Counted from the stretch's first letter, positions 49,212 through 57,700 are shown. The stretch is 64,000 nucleotides of DNA from Candidatus Gastranaerophilales bacterium (GCA_017415185.1 JAFQHZ010000033.1:1-64000); one strand, 5' to 3'. The notes: generated by a model not told the origin, from the sequence alone. Numbers and translations are program-made.

Positions 49212-52200
49212 ATGGCTTTAATTAACAACAATTGTGTAAATGATGGTGGAACTGGTAGTGGATTAATTCCTCAAAAACCGCTTGAAATCGAAGTTTATGG
49301 AGCTGATACCCAAGCTATAATTAATGATATTGTTTCAGGAACATATTCTGATACTACTCAGGTAAGTAATGCTCTTGGAACATTGGCTGCTTATGGTCAA
49401 ATTGATGAATTAAATACGCAACTTGAAGAAGCAGGGATTGATTTGGTTGAAATGTATGGCGGCGAAGACACTGACGCTGGGCTTTTGGTTAAAACAATGC
49501 TTGATACATCAGACGACGAACAAATTGAAGATTTTGATGCGCAAGATTTGGCTGATAGTTTGTTTGAAGCAATGGATGGATTAGCTTATACAGACGAAGC
49601 TCAATTGATTCAAATTTTAGGAAATGCTTCTTATTCTCCTGAACAAATTCAAGAAATTTGTGATGCTTATAAAACAAAATATGGCTCTGAACTTTCAAGC
49701 GTTATTTCGGGCGACACTTCAGGCCAATTTAACACTCTTTTAAACGCGAGACTTTTAGGCGCAAATGATTATATAGAAGATACAATTAGGGATGATATAG
49801 AATTTAATCGTGATAATCCTAATAATGTTCAAGCTGGTGATGCTGAAACCACCACAGCTTCAGCTTCGTTTGGGGAAGTTGAAATCACAAAAATTTACAA
49901 TGCAAACGGCGACGTTATAGGGCAGGTTGCCGTAAATTATGATTTTGGCGGGAATATTATTTCTAAAACTACAAGCAATTATGCTTATGATGAAAATGGG
50001 AATTTAAGAGAACAGGTTGATGTTTTGAGTGATAAAAATGGAAATGAGCTTTCAACAACTGTGAATCGCTTGGATGAAAATCAAAATATTGTTCAGCAAT
50101 ATATGAGATATCAAAATGAAGATGGAACTGTTCAGGAAAGAAGTACAGAGTATTTGTATAATGATAAGGCTAATCCAAATTTAACTACTTGCATGAGAGA
50201 GACTGATGTGCTTTTTGATCAGAATGGAAATGTAATATACAAAACAGAAAAGAACGATGATGTTATGCAGTCGCTAAAGGATGATTATAGCAATTATATA
50301 GTCTCCGAAAACGATTATATTGAAATTAGTAAGTGCAAGACTCCACAGGAACTTGTTAATTTTTTAAATGAGAAAATTGACAATGGCACAAAAATTGACT
50401 TAAACGAATACACGCAAAATTGGCAAAAAGAGTTTGATGAGCAGGCTTTTAAAATTACAGAGATGAGCGATGAAGCAGTTGCACTTGTTTCTGAAGAAAT
50501 TTTAGCCAAAATTGATTTGATGGCTGAAGATAAGACCCTTTGGGCAAACTTTGTAGAAGGTTGGACGCAAATGGGCTTAACTGCCGAAGATTGGAATGAA
50601 CATGAAAGAAGTAAATTTAGAGACAAGTTGCAAGATGCTGTTAATGATGGAAAATTCGATACTATTAATAGTTTATATAATGAAATTAATGCAAAATTAT
50701 ATCCTGAAGGAAGCCAAGGCTCTTTGATTGATAACATTCGCTCAATGTATTCTGCTCAAGATTATTATGATTCTTTGAATCCTGCAGAAGTGAGTCAACA
50801 AATGTCTATTAGACAAGATTTCGATCCAATTTCGATGAAACCTGAAACTTATGGTGAAATGTTGCTGTGTCAGCTTCAGGAAGTGAAAAATCAATTTGAA
50901 CTTTACAAAGACAACATGGGATTTTTAGATACTTCGATATCATTTATGAATAGACTTTTTGATGTTGGAACCAGTGAAGATGATGTCGAAGCTATTTTTG
51001 CTCAATATGAAAAAGAATTAAAAGAACTCTCAAGTCTTGAAGGTGCTGAATTCTGCGCTTCTTTTAAGGCTTTAACTGGCGATGAGTTTTCAGAGGGCAC
51101 GCTAAGTGAAATCAGTATGGCAGCTCAGATGTGCGCCGATATTGAAAACATGTCAGAAGAAGAACTGTTATTACAGGCTCGAGGTTGGGCAAATATAGGT
51201 GCTTTGAATATTGAAAATGCATATGATCCTGACCCATTTAAAAGAGACGAATATGGCAATATTTTATATGAAATTAACGAAGAAGAAAGCACCGAAGATT
51301 GTATTATATATAAACATGATGAACATGGTAATATGATTCCTATTCGAAAAACTGAAGAAGAAAGGATTGATTATAACAAGTTAAAGACTGTATTAAAAGA
51401 AACTTATATTGAAGTTACCCATGGATTGGATGAGAAGTGTAATGATCCAAATGGTATTGTTGCGGGTGCATCAAATTCTTCTCCAGGTAATGCGCTTGAT
51501 GATTATAAGGATACCGTAGAAGAACAAAGAGAATTTGCAATTGACCTTGCGAGAACTGCTCTTGTTGTTGCTATGGCCCCAAGTGGAGCAATAGGCGCAG
51601 GCTTGGGATTGAGTTTTTGGGGTGCAGTAGGTTTAAGTGGTTTTACTGGCGCAGCAGTTGAAGCAATTGGACATGCATTTAATTCGAATGCAATTGGTGA
51701 CCAAAAAGCAGAACCGCACGAAGTTGTTTCTGATATTGTTGCAGGTTTTACTTCTTCGATATTCCAAGCGATGGGTTCGGATATGGCCAAGGGTATAACC
51801 AATACAAAAGCACTTAAGTTTATGGCTGAAAAATTTAATGTAAGTACAGATGTAATAAAAAATGTTATAGAAAAAGTAGGCTTAAAGGGCGTTTCTTCTA
51901 ATGTTATAAAATCATTAGTTAAGGATTCTTGTGAATATTTGTTTAATCCTAATTTAACACAAGAAGAAAAGGATAATTATATTCATGAAATGATAGAAAA
52001 TGCGAAAAATGCCGCAGATAAGGGTGCAATCATTGGTATTTTATTGATTGCCTCTGATTTTCTTGGGACTAAAACAAAAGGTTGGGCTTCTGAAACATTG
52101 AATAATGGCAGAGATGACGGTTGGATGGATGATGTTGCAAAGATAATTAAATCAACTTATGATTCTACGGCAAGAACCGTTGGCGGGTATCTGGCAGACG

Positions 52201-52277
52201 GCGAATATGATCCGGCAAAAATTACTCAAACAACTTGGAAAGAATTTGCGAAAAATTATTTAAAAGCACCAAAATAG
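49212..52277 (+). CDS. 1021-residue protein with YD-like repeats and a glycine-zipper segment
   Basis: The ATG at 49212 (MALINNNCVND) is chosen with AGGTG upstream; a GTG at 49200 would add four residues. There is no signal peptide. Residues about 205-350 carry YD/RHS-like units (VNYDFGGNIISKTTSNYAYD, ENGNLREQVDVLSDKNGNEL, FDQNGNVIYKTEKND), and another lies near 680. A hydrophobic Gly/Ala-rich stretch (about 785-825, SGAIGAGLGLSFWGAVGLSG) precedes a helical C-terminal region. The design recalls large secreted or toxin-like proteins, but no catalytic domain is recognised. It ends 22 bases inside the convergent subtilase gene. Confidence 0.6.
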   Translation: MALINNNCVNDGGTGSGLIPQKPLEIEVYGADTQAIINDIVSGTYSDTTQVSNALGTLAAYGQIDELNTQLEEAGIDLVEMYGGEDTDAGLLVKTMLDTSDDEQIEDFDAQDLADSLFEAMDGLAYTDEAQLIQILGNASYSPEQIQEICDAYKTKYGSELSSVISGDTSGQFNTLLNARLLGANDYIEDTIRDDIEFNRDNPNNVQAGDAETTTASASFGEVEITKIYNANGDVIGQVAVNYDFGGNIISKTTSNYAYDENGNLREQVDVLSDKNGNELSTTVNRLDENQNIVQQYMRYQNEDGTVQERSTEYLYNDKANPNLTTCMRETDVLFDQNGNVIYKTEKNDDVMQSLKDDYSNYIVSENDYIEISKCKTPQELVNFLNEKIDNGTKIDLNEYTQNWQKEFDEQAFKITEMSDEAVALVSEEILAKIDLMAEDKTLWANFVEGWTQMGLTAEDWNEHERSKFRDKLQDAVNDGKFDTINSLYNEINAKLYPEGSQGSLIDNIRSMYSAQDYYDSLNPAEVSQQMSIRQDFDPISMKPETYGEMLLCQLQEVKNQFELYKDNMGFLDTSISFMNRLFDVGTSEDDVEAIFAQYEKELKELSSLEGAEFCASFKALTGDEFSEGTLSEISMAAQMCADIENMSEEELLLQARGWANIGALNIENAYDPDPFKRDEYGNILYEINEEESTEDCIIYKHDEHGNMIPIRKTEEERIDYNKLKTVLKETYIEVTHGLDEKCNDPNGIVAGASNSSPGNALDDYKDTVEEQREFAIDLARTALVVAMAPSGAIGAGLGLSFWGAVGLSGFTGAAVEAIGHAFNSNAIGDQKAEPHEVVSDIVAGFTSSIFQAMGSDMAKGITNTKALKFMAEKFNVSTDVIKNVIEKVGLKGVSSNVIKSLVKDSCEYLFNPNLTQEEKDNYIHEMIENAKNAADKGAIIGILLIASDFLGTKTKGWASETLNNGRDDGWMDDVAKIIKSTYDSTARTVGGYLADGEYDPAKITQTTWKEFAKNYLKAPK

Positions 52278-53296
52278 TAAACTAAATCTTTATTTAGTTT
52301 ATTTGGTGTTGAATATGAAGTTCCCATTATTTTAAAAGCGTCTTGTGAAGCTTGGCGAGAAAAAAGTTTTCTTTTTGTCGCTACTTCGTCTGGTTTAAAG
52401 TTAATCACACCGTCAGTTGTTTTTATTAAATTCCCTTTTTCGTCGTAATAACTTGTAAATTTATGGATGCCATTTGTTGAATATGTTGTGCTTAAGGCCT
52501 TGTCTGCTTTTGAATAATCGTCGGCAGAAACAATATTCTGTGCTTTTGACAATGAGAATAAATTAAGGCAAGTATCTCCAGTATTTCCGGAAGACGAATA
52601 AACTTTGACACCGTTGTCAACTAAACTATTTATTGATTGGATGGAGTCAAAAATATATTCATGTTTTGCATCTTTGCTTGCGCTCAAATGGTTTAATAAA
52701 ACGTTTTTTTGATCTTGTATATTTTCGGGTGATAAATTTAATCCAAATTCCCTATTCAATTCTTCGTAAGTATAACTTTCTCCAAGTGATAAATTTAGTG
52801 CAGTTATATTGCCATTTTCTTTTTGAATTCTAGCTAAATCTCTTAGAGCATCTCTGATTGATTTATGTTCGCAAGCTAGTGAGTTTGACGGTGTTGCATC
52901 AAATGCCAATACACCAACTTTATCTTCTAATCCTTTAACTGCATATTTTGTTACAATATCTCCGTGGTGAGCTTTTGTTCTGGAACCAATTTTCACATTC
53001 CCAAAGTCACTAAAAACATCCACAATCGCCACGGTTGGGACTTTTTTGTTTACTACAAATCCATCTTTTACTATTTCCATCCCTTTTGGAAGAGAAACAA
53101 CCCTGTATCCTTTATTTGGAAATCTATGTGAAACTTCTTGTGATAATTTTGTGAACCCTTTTGTAATTGCGTTTGCGCTAAAAGAAATAGTATCGGTTGC
53201 CAATGTTTGAAGAATTGGCTTTGTAACCACTTTTGCAATTTCTGTTGCGCAATTCGTTTTTGCTAATTTATTTAAATTAACTGCATTTATACACAT
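52256..53296 (-). CDS. Divergent subtilisin-like (S8) serine peptidase
   Basis: The protein has 346 residues. The predicted triad is Asp93 in VAIVDVF, His111 in HHGDIV and Ser327 in GTSYSTP, with the oxyanion Asn238 in SSSGNTG; order and spacing fit S8 subtilases. There is no obvious signal peptide. The N-terminal 60 residues (CATEIAKVV..., with DTISFSANAITKGF) could be a propeptide or targeting segment. It overlaps the 3' end of the 1021-residue gene, tail to tail, by 22 bases, so it might process that protein, though this is only positional. AGGACG precedes the ATG. Confidence 0.72.
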   Translation of the reverse strand: MCINAVNLNKLAKTNCATEIAKVVTKPILQTLATDTISFSANAITKGFTKLSQEVSHRFPNKGYRVVSLPKGMEIVKDGFVVNKKVPTVAIVDVFSDFGNVKIGSRTKAHHGDIVTKYAVKGLEDKVGVLAFDATPSNSLACEHKSIRDALRDLARIQKENGNITALNLSLGESYTYEELNREFGLNLSPENIQDQKNVLLNHLSASKDAKHEYIFDSIQSINSLVDNGVKVYSSSGNTGDTCLNLFSLSKAQNIVSADDYSKADKALSTTYSTNGIHKFTSYYDEKGNLIKTTDGVINFKPDEVATKRKLFSRQASQDAFKIMGTSYSTPNKLNKDLVYYFGAFK

Positions 53297-53388
53297 AAAA
53301 ATCGTCCTATTTATTTAATAAAAAAATAAACTAAAATAAATTTGCTAAAAATTTTGTAAATAAATGTAACAAGTATGTTATAAAAACC

Positions 53389-53415
53389 TAAAGTTCAAGG
53401 GTTAAATGTCGAATA
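53389..53415 (+). promoter_or_regulatory. Sigma-28-like promoter before the 167-residue gene
   Basis: TAAAGTTC (53389-53396), 11 bases, then GTCGAATA (53408-53415). The first half matches 7 of 8 bases of the FliA -35 consensus TAAAGTTT. It lies 55 bases before the ATG at 53467. Confidence 0.5.
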
Positions 53416-53466
53416 TTAAACCATAAGGAATAATTACTAGACAATAAAGTGGAGCAATTAAGGGCA

Positions 53467-53970
53467 ATGTTGAACGTAAATACAGCTATATATTCTGCGC
53501 AAGGAATTGACGTTAATAGCGTTGCTAAAGTTTCAGGCGAAATTTTAAAAGAAGCTTCAAACAATGCTCAACCTCAAGTTCAAGCGATTGATTATTCAAA
53601 ATTTAATAGAGCAACTTTAGGAATAGATTTATATTCTTCAAGAACAAATTCGCAATTGCAAAAACAAATTGCAATGACACAAGCTGGTTTATATGCTCAA
53701 GCAGTTGATGTTGCTCAATTAAATTCAGCAGCTGCAGCAAATTTATATTCAGCAGCAACTGTTGCAAAAAATGTTGAAATGGCACAATCTGTTCAAGCGA
53801 TGGAGCTTGTTGCGCCACAAAAAATTACACAAGAAACATCAAAAATCCAATTATTTGGAATTTCAGACAAAAATTCTCGTTCATCAAATGGTTTCAATCC
53901 ATTTAATGCTGATGAAGAAAATCTTAATAAAGAAGAAAGCGAAAAGGATCATTTTAACCTTTTTGCCTAA
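53467..53970 (+). CDS. Unknown Ala/Gln-rich protein, possibly in the flagellar regulon
   Basis: The ATG at 53467 gives 167 residues starting MLNVNTAIYSAQGIDVNSVA; a GTG 18 bases earlier is also possible. The first 120 residues are Ala/Gln/Ser-rich and helical (QKQIAMTQAGLYAQAVDVAQ, NSAAAANLYSAATVAKNVEM). The tail is Asn/Glu/Lys-rich and ends DHFNLFA. There is no signal or membrane segment. The composition resembles flagellar-exported axial or cap proteins, and a sigma-28-like promoter precedes it, but no family is recognised. A strong terminator follows. Confidence 0.6.
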   Translation: MLNVNTAIYSAQGIDVNSVAKVSGEILKEASNNAQPQVQAIDYSKFNRATLGIDLYSSRTNSQLQKQIAMTQAGLYAQAVDVAQLNSAAAANLYSAATVAKNVEMAQSVQAMELVAPQKITQETSKIQLFGISDKNSRSSNGFNPFNADEENLNKEESEKDHFNLFA

Positions 53971-54012
53971 ATCCAGTTTATTTTCTATACTTTTCCTTTC
54001 AATAACATCGGA

Positions 54013-54046
54013 GCTCTGAGAAACACGCTTTTTCAGAGCGTTTTCT
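54013..54046 (+). terminator. Intrinsic terminator after the 167-residue gene
   Basis: GCTCTGAGAAA (54013-54023) and TTTTTCAGAGC (54029-54039) pair with one mismatch, followed by G then TTTTCTT. It lies 43 bases after the stop. Confidence 0.85.
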
Positions 54047-54053
54047 TATCCTG

Positions 54054-54250
54054 AATCAAGCGAGTTTAGCCCGACTGGGCTTAACGAGCGCAGATTCAGG
54101 CATGAGGATGTGAAGCACGACGACGGCTGCGTTGAGCAGGCGGCGAGTGCGGACACTGGACTAAGAAATCAAGCGAGTTTAGCCCGACTGGGCTTAACGA
54201 GCGCAGATTCAGGCATGAGGATGTGAAGCACGACGACGGCTGCGTTGAGC
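54054..54250. repeat. Tandem GC-rich element: two identical 84-bp copies, period 113
   Basis: Copy 1 at 54054-54137 and copy 2 at 54167-54250 are identical over 84 bases. They are separated by 29 bases (AGGCGGCGAGTGCGGACAC...) that continue the homology seen in the 11119-11310 element. Internal inverted repeats include TAGCCCGACTGGGCTTA. GC content is far above the neighbouring genes. There is no ORF. It lies between two convergent genes, so it is not a promoter region. Confidence 0.85.
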
Positions 54251-54272
54251 CACTATTAATTCGACAAAGCGT

Positions 54273-56909
54273 TTATCTTCTTATCGGGCAAATAATGTTG
54301 CTAAAATTTTCATATAAGAAATCATAAGCTTTATCTAGCCCGTCTTGACCTGCGTCTAAGTATAATGCGCCAATAAAAGCTTCAAATAAATCGGCGTCAA
54401 ATTTTGAATTCGTGCTTTTTCTTTCTGTTGCAAGATATTCTCTTAAATTCATTTGTTTTGATATTCTTGCAAGAGAATCGTTTTTAGAAAAATCGATATA
54501 TCTATTGGAAATTTCGCCTTTTGAAGCGTTTTTATATCTTTCAATTAACATTCTATTAACGCAATAATTTAAAACGGCATCGCCAACATATTCTAAAAGT
54601 TGATAATTTTCATGATGTGAAATTGCAATGTCTTGCGATTTTTTATCCAAAAATGCTCTATTCAATAAAGAATAATTGTTAAATTCAAGTCCCCAATCGT
54701 CACCAAGTTCTTGAAGCAGTTCTAGTCTTTCACCTTGCGCTTTTCTTTTGTCTTTTGGTTTTGGAGTGTCTTTTATCTCGTTTTCAAAAATATCGCCATT
54801 TCTGATTATTTTTTGAATAGTTTTATATGCTTTATTTCTGCCTTCTTCTGCGTTATTTGCTGTAAATTCAGGACAAATCAATCTATTTTGATAATATATT
54901 TTTACGCTAAATTTTGAATCTTCGTCTTGAATTTCAATATACAACTCTTTTGGATTATAACCGGCACGTTTAAAGTTTTCATAAAACTCTTCAATATGAT
55001 TTTTTGGTGCTTTTGGCATTGTTGAAATAACAATAGGCTGAGCGTGTTTTTTCATAAAATCATTAAAGTTTTTATGCCCTTGTTTTCCTCCTTCTTCAAT
55101 GATTGCGCCTAAAAGTGCGTGGAAATATCTACTATGAGCTTTTTTTGCTGTTGCTCCAACGTTTGTAAACAAACCACCATCAAATAAAGTTGCCAAAATC
55201 GCAGCCTCTTGTTTTTTAACCCCAGCGGAAATAATTTGCGTAAAATCACCTTCTGTTTTATATGGATAATGTTTAAATAAAAGTGTTTTTAAATATAAAT
55301 TATATGCTTGAAGTCCAATTGTTTCATATTTTTGGAATTTGTCTTGTGATAAAGAATTAATATCAAAAACATATTCAAGGGTTTGAGGTTTCAATTTTAA
55401 ATTATATTGTTTCAAAGTATCATAAACTAATTTTTTCTTTGGTTTGTTGCTGAATTTCCAAGCGACGGGCGCTGCTTCATAAACAGGATTTTTTGAATCA
55501 TTCATAGAAAGAATCATTTCTTTTGGCAATTGTCCTAAAACAATCTTTCCTTGCGGTTTTGCAAAAGTTTGTGCTTGCTCTGTTGTGTTGAATTCTTCTA
55601 AAATTTTGTCAACAAAAATTTGAGCATTTTTTAAACCATCTTCCTTGCCATCGATAAAAATAGCGCCCAAAAGACCTTTAAACATGCTCACATGTTTTCT
55701 TATTCCTAAATCTTCGTCGATATTCATTGCAAAGTTTTCTTTTAATTTCAATTCTTTTGAAATTTTTGCAATATTTATATGATGAACAAAATTTTCCGCT
55801 TCTTTTTCAAGTTCCTTGTCTGTTAAATTCGGGTTTTTATTTGCTAAATTTTGCTTAGTGCAATAAATTAATACTTCATGACCAATGAACTCAAGGGGTT
55901 TGCAAGTTTTTGTGTGCGGAATAACGCTATGATCTTTCATTGTCCCAAACAAAAATGCTTGATGAAATAAATTAACATCATTTATTTTGATTCCAAAAGG
56001 ATTCATTAATTCATGCAGTGCTTGCGCTCTTTTTTCGTTTGGATGTTTGAAAATATCAAATCTTGAAGTGCCTTTTGCGCTTTTTAAAATGCTTTGGTCG
56101 TTTTTTAGCGCAGCAATCGCTCTTTCAATGCATTCTTCTCGTGCAGTTTTAGAATTATATCTGTCTATTTTTCTTGCTATAATTACATTTTTATAATAAA
56201 CAGAATAAGTTTTTCTATCTTTTAGCATTATTGTTTCAACATAAACATCGCCCCAATTGAGTCCTAGTTTGTCTGTTGCTTTTTTTAATTTTTCAAATGG
56301 ATTGTTTTTGACTTTAATATCCTCTGGAATTATCAAAGGCAAAACATGTTTATTCATGAAAGCGCCGAGATTTTCTTGTTCTTTGTCTGATACGCAAGCA
56401 AGCGCACCTAATAAAGCGAAAAATTCCCTTGATTTTGCGTCGTTTGATAATGTTACGCCTTTTTCTGATAATAAATTTTCATCAAATAAAGTTGTTAAAA
56501 TTCTTGCACCATTGTTTCTTGAATCTAATTCTTGAGCAATTTGTTCTAATTCTTCTTCATATTTTTCTGGAAATTTTTCTTTTAAAGCTTGATACAAATA
56601 AGGTTTATAAAGCTCAATTCCTCTTTTTTCATATTGAGCAAATCTTTCATCAAAAAAATTATTTGGATTTGTTATGTATTCAATCGTTTGAGATTTTAAG
56701 ACCACGCCGTATTCGTTTAATTCTTGTTTTAGAAATTTTTTTCTTGAAGAATTATCGCCCGTGAATAATATTTGGTTTTTTAATGCAATAGCTTCATTTT
56801 TGCTTATTAATTGTCTATCAAAATTTATGTTGTTATTTTGGTTGTTTTCTTTTTTTATAATTCTTTTTTGAAATGGTTTAAAATTTATTGGGGAAATAGT
56901 TAAATTCAT
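54273..56909 (-). CDS. 878-residue multi-module RNase III-like protein
   Basis: The start at 56909 (AAAGGAG five bases before the ATG) gives MNLTISPINFKPFQ. The protein appears to be a duplication of [degenerate RNase III-like A - dsRBD-like - RNase III-like B]. Copy 1: A1 about 70-190, dsRBD about 203-270, B1 about 295-435. Copy 2: A2 about 490-625, dsRBD about 638-702, B2 about 725-870. Only B2 keeps the catalytic set: LLEYVGDAVL (Glu773, Asp777) and DADLFEAFIGALYLD (Asp840, Glu843). In B1 the motifs read LEFIGHEVL and SMFKGLLGAIFID, losing Asp and the final acids. A processing or dsRNA-cutting role is likely; no separate rnc gene is in the window. Confidence 0.72.
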   Translation of the reverse strand: MNLTISPINFKPFQKRIIKKENNQNNNINFDRQLISKNEAIALKNQILFTGDNSSRKKFLKQELNEYGVVLKSQTIEYITNPNNFFDERFAQYEKRGIELYKPYLYQALKEKFPEKYEEELEQIAQELDSRNNGARILTTLFDENLLSEKGVTLSNDAKSREFFALLGALACVSDKEQENLGAFMNKHVLPLIIPEDIKVKNNPFEKLKKATDKLGLNWGDVYVETIMLKDRKTYSVYYKNVIIARKIDRYNSKTAREECIERAIAALKNDQSILKSAKGTSRFDIFKHPNEKRAQALHELMNPFGIKINDVNLFHQAFLFGTMKDHSVIPHTKTCKPLEFIGHEVLIYCTKQNLANKNPNLTDKELEKEAENFVHHINIAKISKELKLKENFAMNIDEDLGIRKHVSMFKGLLGAIFIDGKEDGLKNAQIFVDKILEEFNTTEQAQTFAKPQGKIVLGQLPKEMILSMNDSKNPVYEAAPVAWKFSNKPKKKLVYDTLKQYNLKLKPQTLEYVFDINSLSQDKFQKYETIGLQAYNLYLKTLLFKHYPYKTEGDFTQIISAGVKKQEAAILATLFDGGLFTNVGATAKKAHSRYFHALLGAIIEEGGKQGHKNFNDFMKKHAQPIVISTMPKAPKNHIEEFYENFKRAGYNPKELYIEIQDEDSKFSVKIYYQNRLICPEFTANNAEEGRNKAYKTIQKIIRNGDIFENEIKDTPKPKDKRKAQGERLELLQELGDDWGLEFNNYSLLNRAFLDKKSQDIAISHHENYQLLEYVGDAVLNYCVNRMLIERYKNASKGEISNRYIDFSKNDSLARISKQMNLREYLATERKSTNSKFDADLFEAFIGALYLDAGQDGLDKAYDFLYENFSNIICPIRR

Positions 56910-57012
56910 TTTGTCTCCTTTGCTAGTATTTAAAAACATCTGAAGAAAATTTTTATGGCTTTAATTTTGTTTTGTAACGAAATGTAACAAAAATAACAAG
57001 CTCTGAAATTAG

Positions 57013-57032
57013 ATAAAGTTTATATACTTTAT
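57013..57032. repeat. Inverted repeat ATAAAGT/ACTTTAT before the 57-residue gene
   Basis: ATAAAGT (57013-57019) and ACTTTAT (57026-57032) are perfect inverted copies 33 bases before the small gene's ATG at 57065. It could be an operator or part of a promoter. The 5' arm plus T (TAAAGTTT) equals the FliA -35 consensus, but no matching -10 follows. Confidence 0.35.
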
Positions 57033-57064
57033 ATATATGTAAGCAGTTACTAAAGGATTCAAGA

Positions 57065-57238
57065 ATGAAACTACAAATTACTGACAATTTCGATCAAAAA
57101 CTTGCAGAACTTTATTCTTCTAAAGTAACTGTAAACCTAGATAACAGGGAGTCTACGATAGATCCTAACAAATTTTGGAACTCAATGGAGTTAATCGCAG
57201 TAAACCATAAGGCAATGATTAACTACAAACTTAGATAA
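57065..57238 (+). CDS. Small hypothetical protein (57 residues)
   Basis: ATG at 57065 with AAAGGA seven bases upstream, TAA at 57236-57238. The product begins MKLQITDNFDQKLAELYSSK and contains DPNKFWNSMELIAVNHKAMI. It has a balanced composition and no signal peptide. The strong ribosome-binding site and isolated position between two minus-strand genes argue that it is real. It is followed by a structured non-coding stretch and a terminator. No family is recognised. Confidence 0.6.
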   Translation: MKLQITDNFDQKLAELYSSKVTVNLDNRESTIDPNKFWNSMELIAVNHKAMINYKLR

Positions 57239-57410
57239 GCTTTAGCTTATGTCTTAAATGAATAAGCAAGCATTTACGTCCAAGTGGAGTAAATAAATCT
57301 ACCCCCGTTTTGCGTCAGAGAAGAGCAAACACCCCAATTAAAAACAGCACTAAAATATGTGATAGAGGAAAAAAAATTAACCGCAGTCAGTAGATTGATG
57401 CGGTTTTTTG
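57235..57410 (+). ncRNA. Structured 3' region or small RNA candidate
   Basis: Four hairpins occur in series with no ORF: ATAAGC/GCTTAT (57235-57250), ATTTAC/GTAAAT (57272-57294), GTTTTGC/GCAAAC (57307-57330) and the terminator AACCGCA/TGCGGTT (57379-57405). About 170 bases between the small gene and its terminator is long for a plain 3' end. It does not match any RNA family I recognise. Confidence 0.35.
57379..57409 (+). terminator. Intrinsic terminator of the small-gene transcript
   Basis: AACCGCA (57379-57385) pairs with TGCGGTT (57399-57405), followed by TTTTG and TTTT. Confidence 0.75.
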
Positions 57411-57424
57411 TTTTATATTTGTTT

Positions 57425-57700
57425 TTAAACTTTTTCGATTTGGGTTTTTTCTTCCAAATATTTCATTAAGCCGCTCGCTAATTGGTCAGGGCAACTTGTT
57501 GCTTTTGCTCCACATCTTATTCCTTTTAGTTTTTCTATAACTTCGACAATTTTCATTCCACGAGCTAATACGCTAATTCCCTGAAGATTTCCTTGACATC
57601 CGCCAATAAATTCAATGTTTGAAATAATATCGTCTTCAATTTCAATAATAATTTGTTTTGAACAGGTTCCTGTTGTGTTGTAAATTAATTTTTCTTTCAT
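57425..57700 (-). CDS. TSCPD-domain protein (TIGR03905-like)
   Basis: This 91-residue protein carries the family signature KATSCPDQLASGL near the C-terminus. The N-terminal Cys region YNTTGTCSKQIIIEIEDD and GGCQGNLQGISVLARGM also fit. TSCPD domains also occur at the C-terminus of some B12-dependent ribonucleotide reductases; the free-standing version has no firmly known function. Four conserved Cys suggest metal or cluster binding. It is monocistronic and divergent from the pgeF-like gene. Confidence 0.85.
   Translation of the reverse strand: MKEKLIYNTTGTCSKQIIIEIEDDIISNIEFIGGCQGNLQGISVLARGMKIVEVIEKLKGIRCGAKATSCPDQLASGLMKYLEEKTQIEKV

Noticed and set aside
51503-51802. 99-residue minus-strand ORF inside the 1021-residue gene
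   Set aside because: It is antisense to the glycine-zipper region and has no ribosome-binding site. The composition is explained by the plus-strand codons.
54054-54250. Possible CRISPR or attachment-site pair
   Set aside because: There are only two 84-base copies with a 29-base gap that itself belongs to the wider element family. No integrase or cas gene is adjacent.
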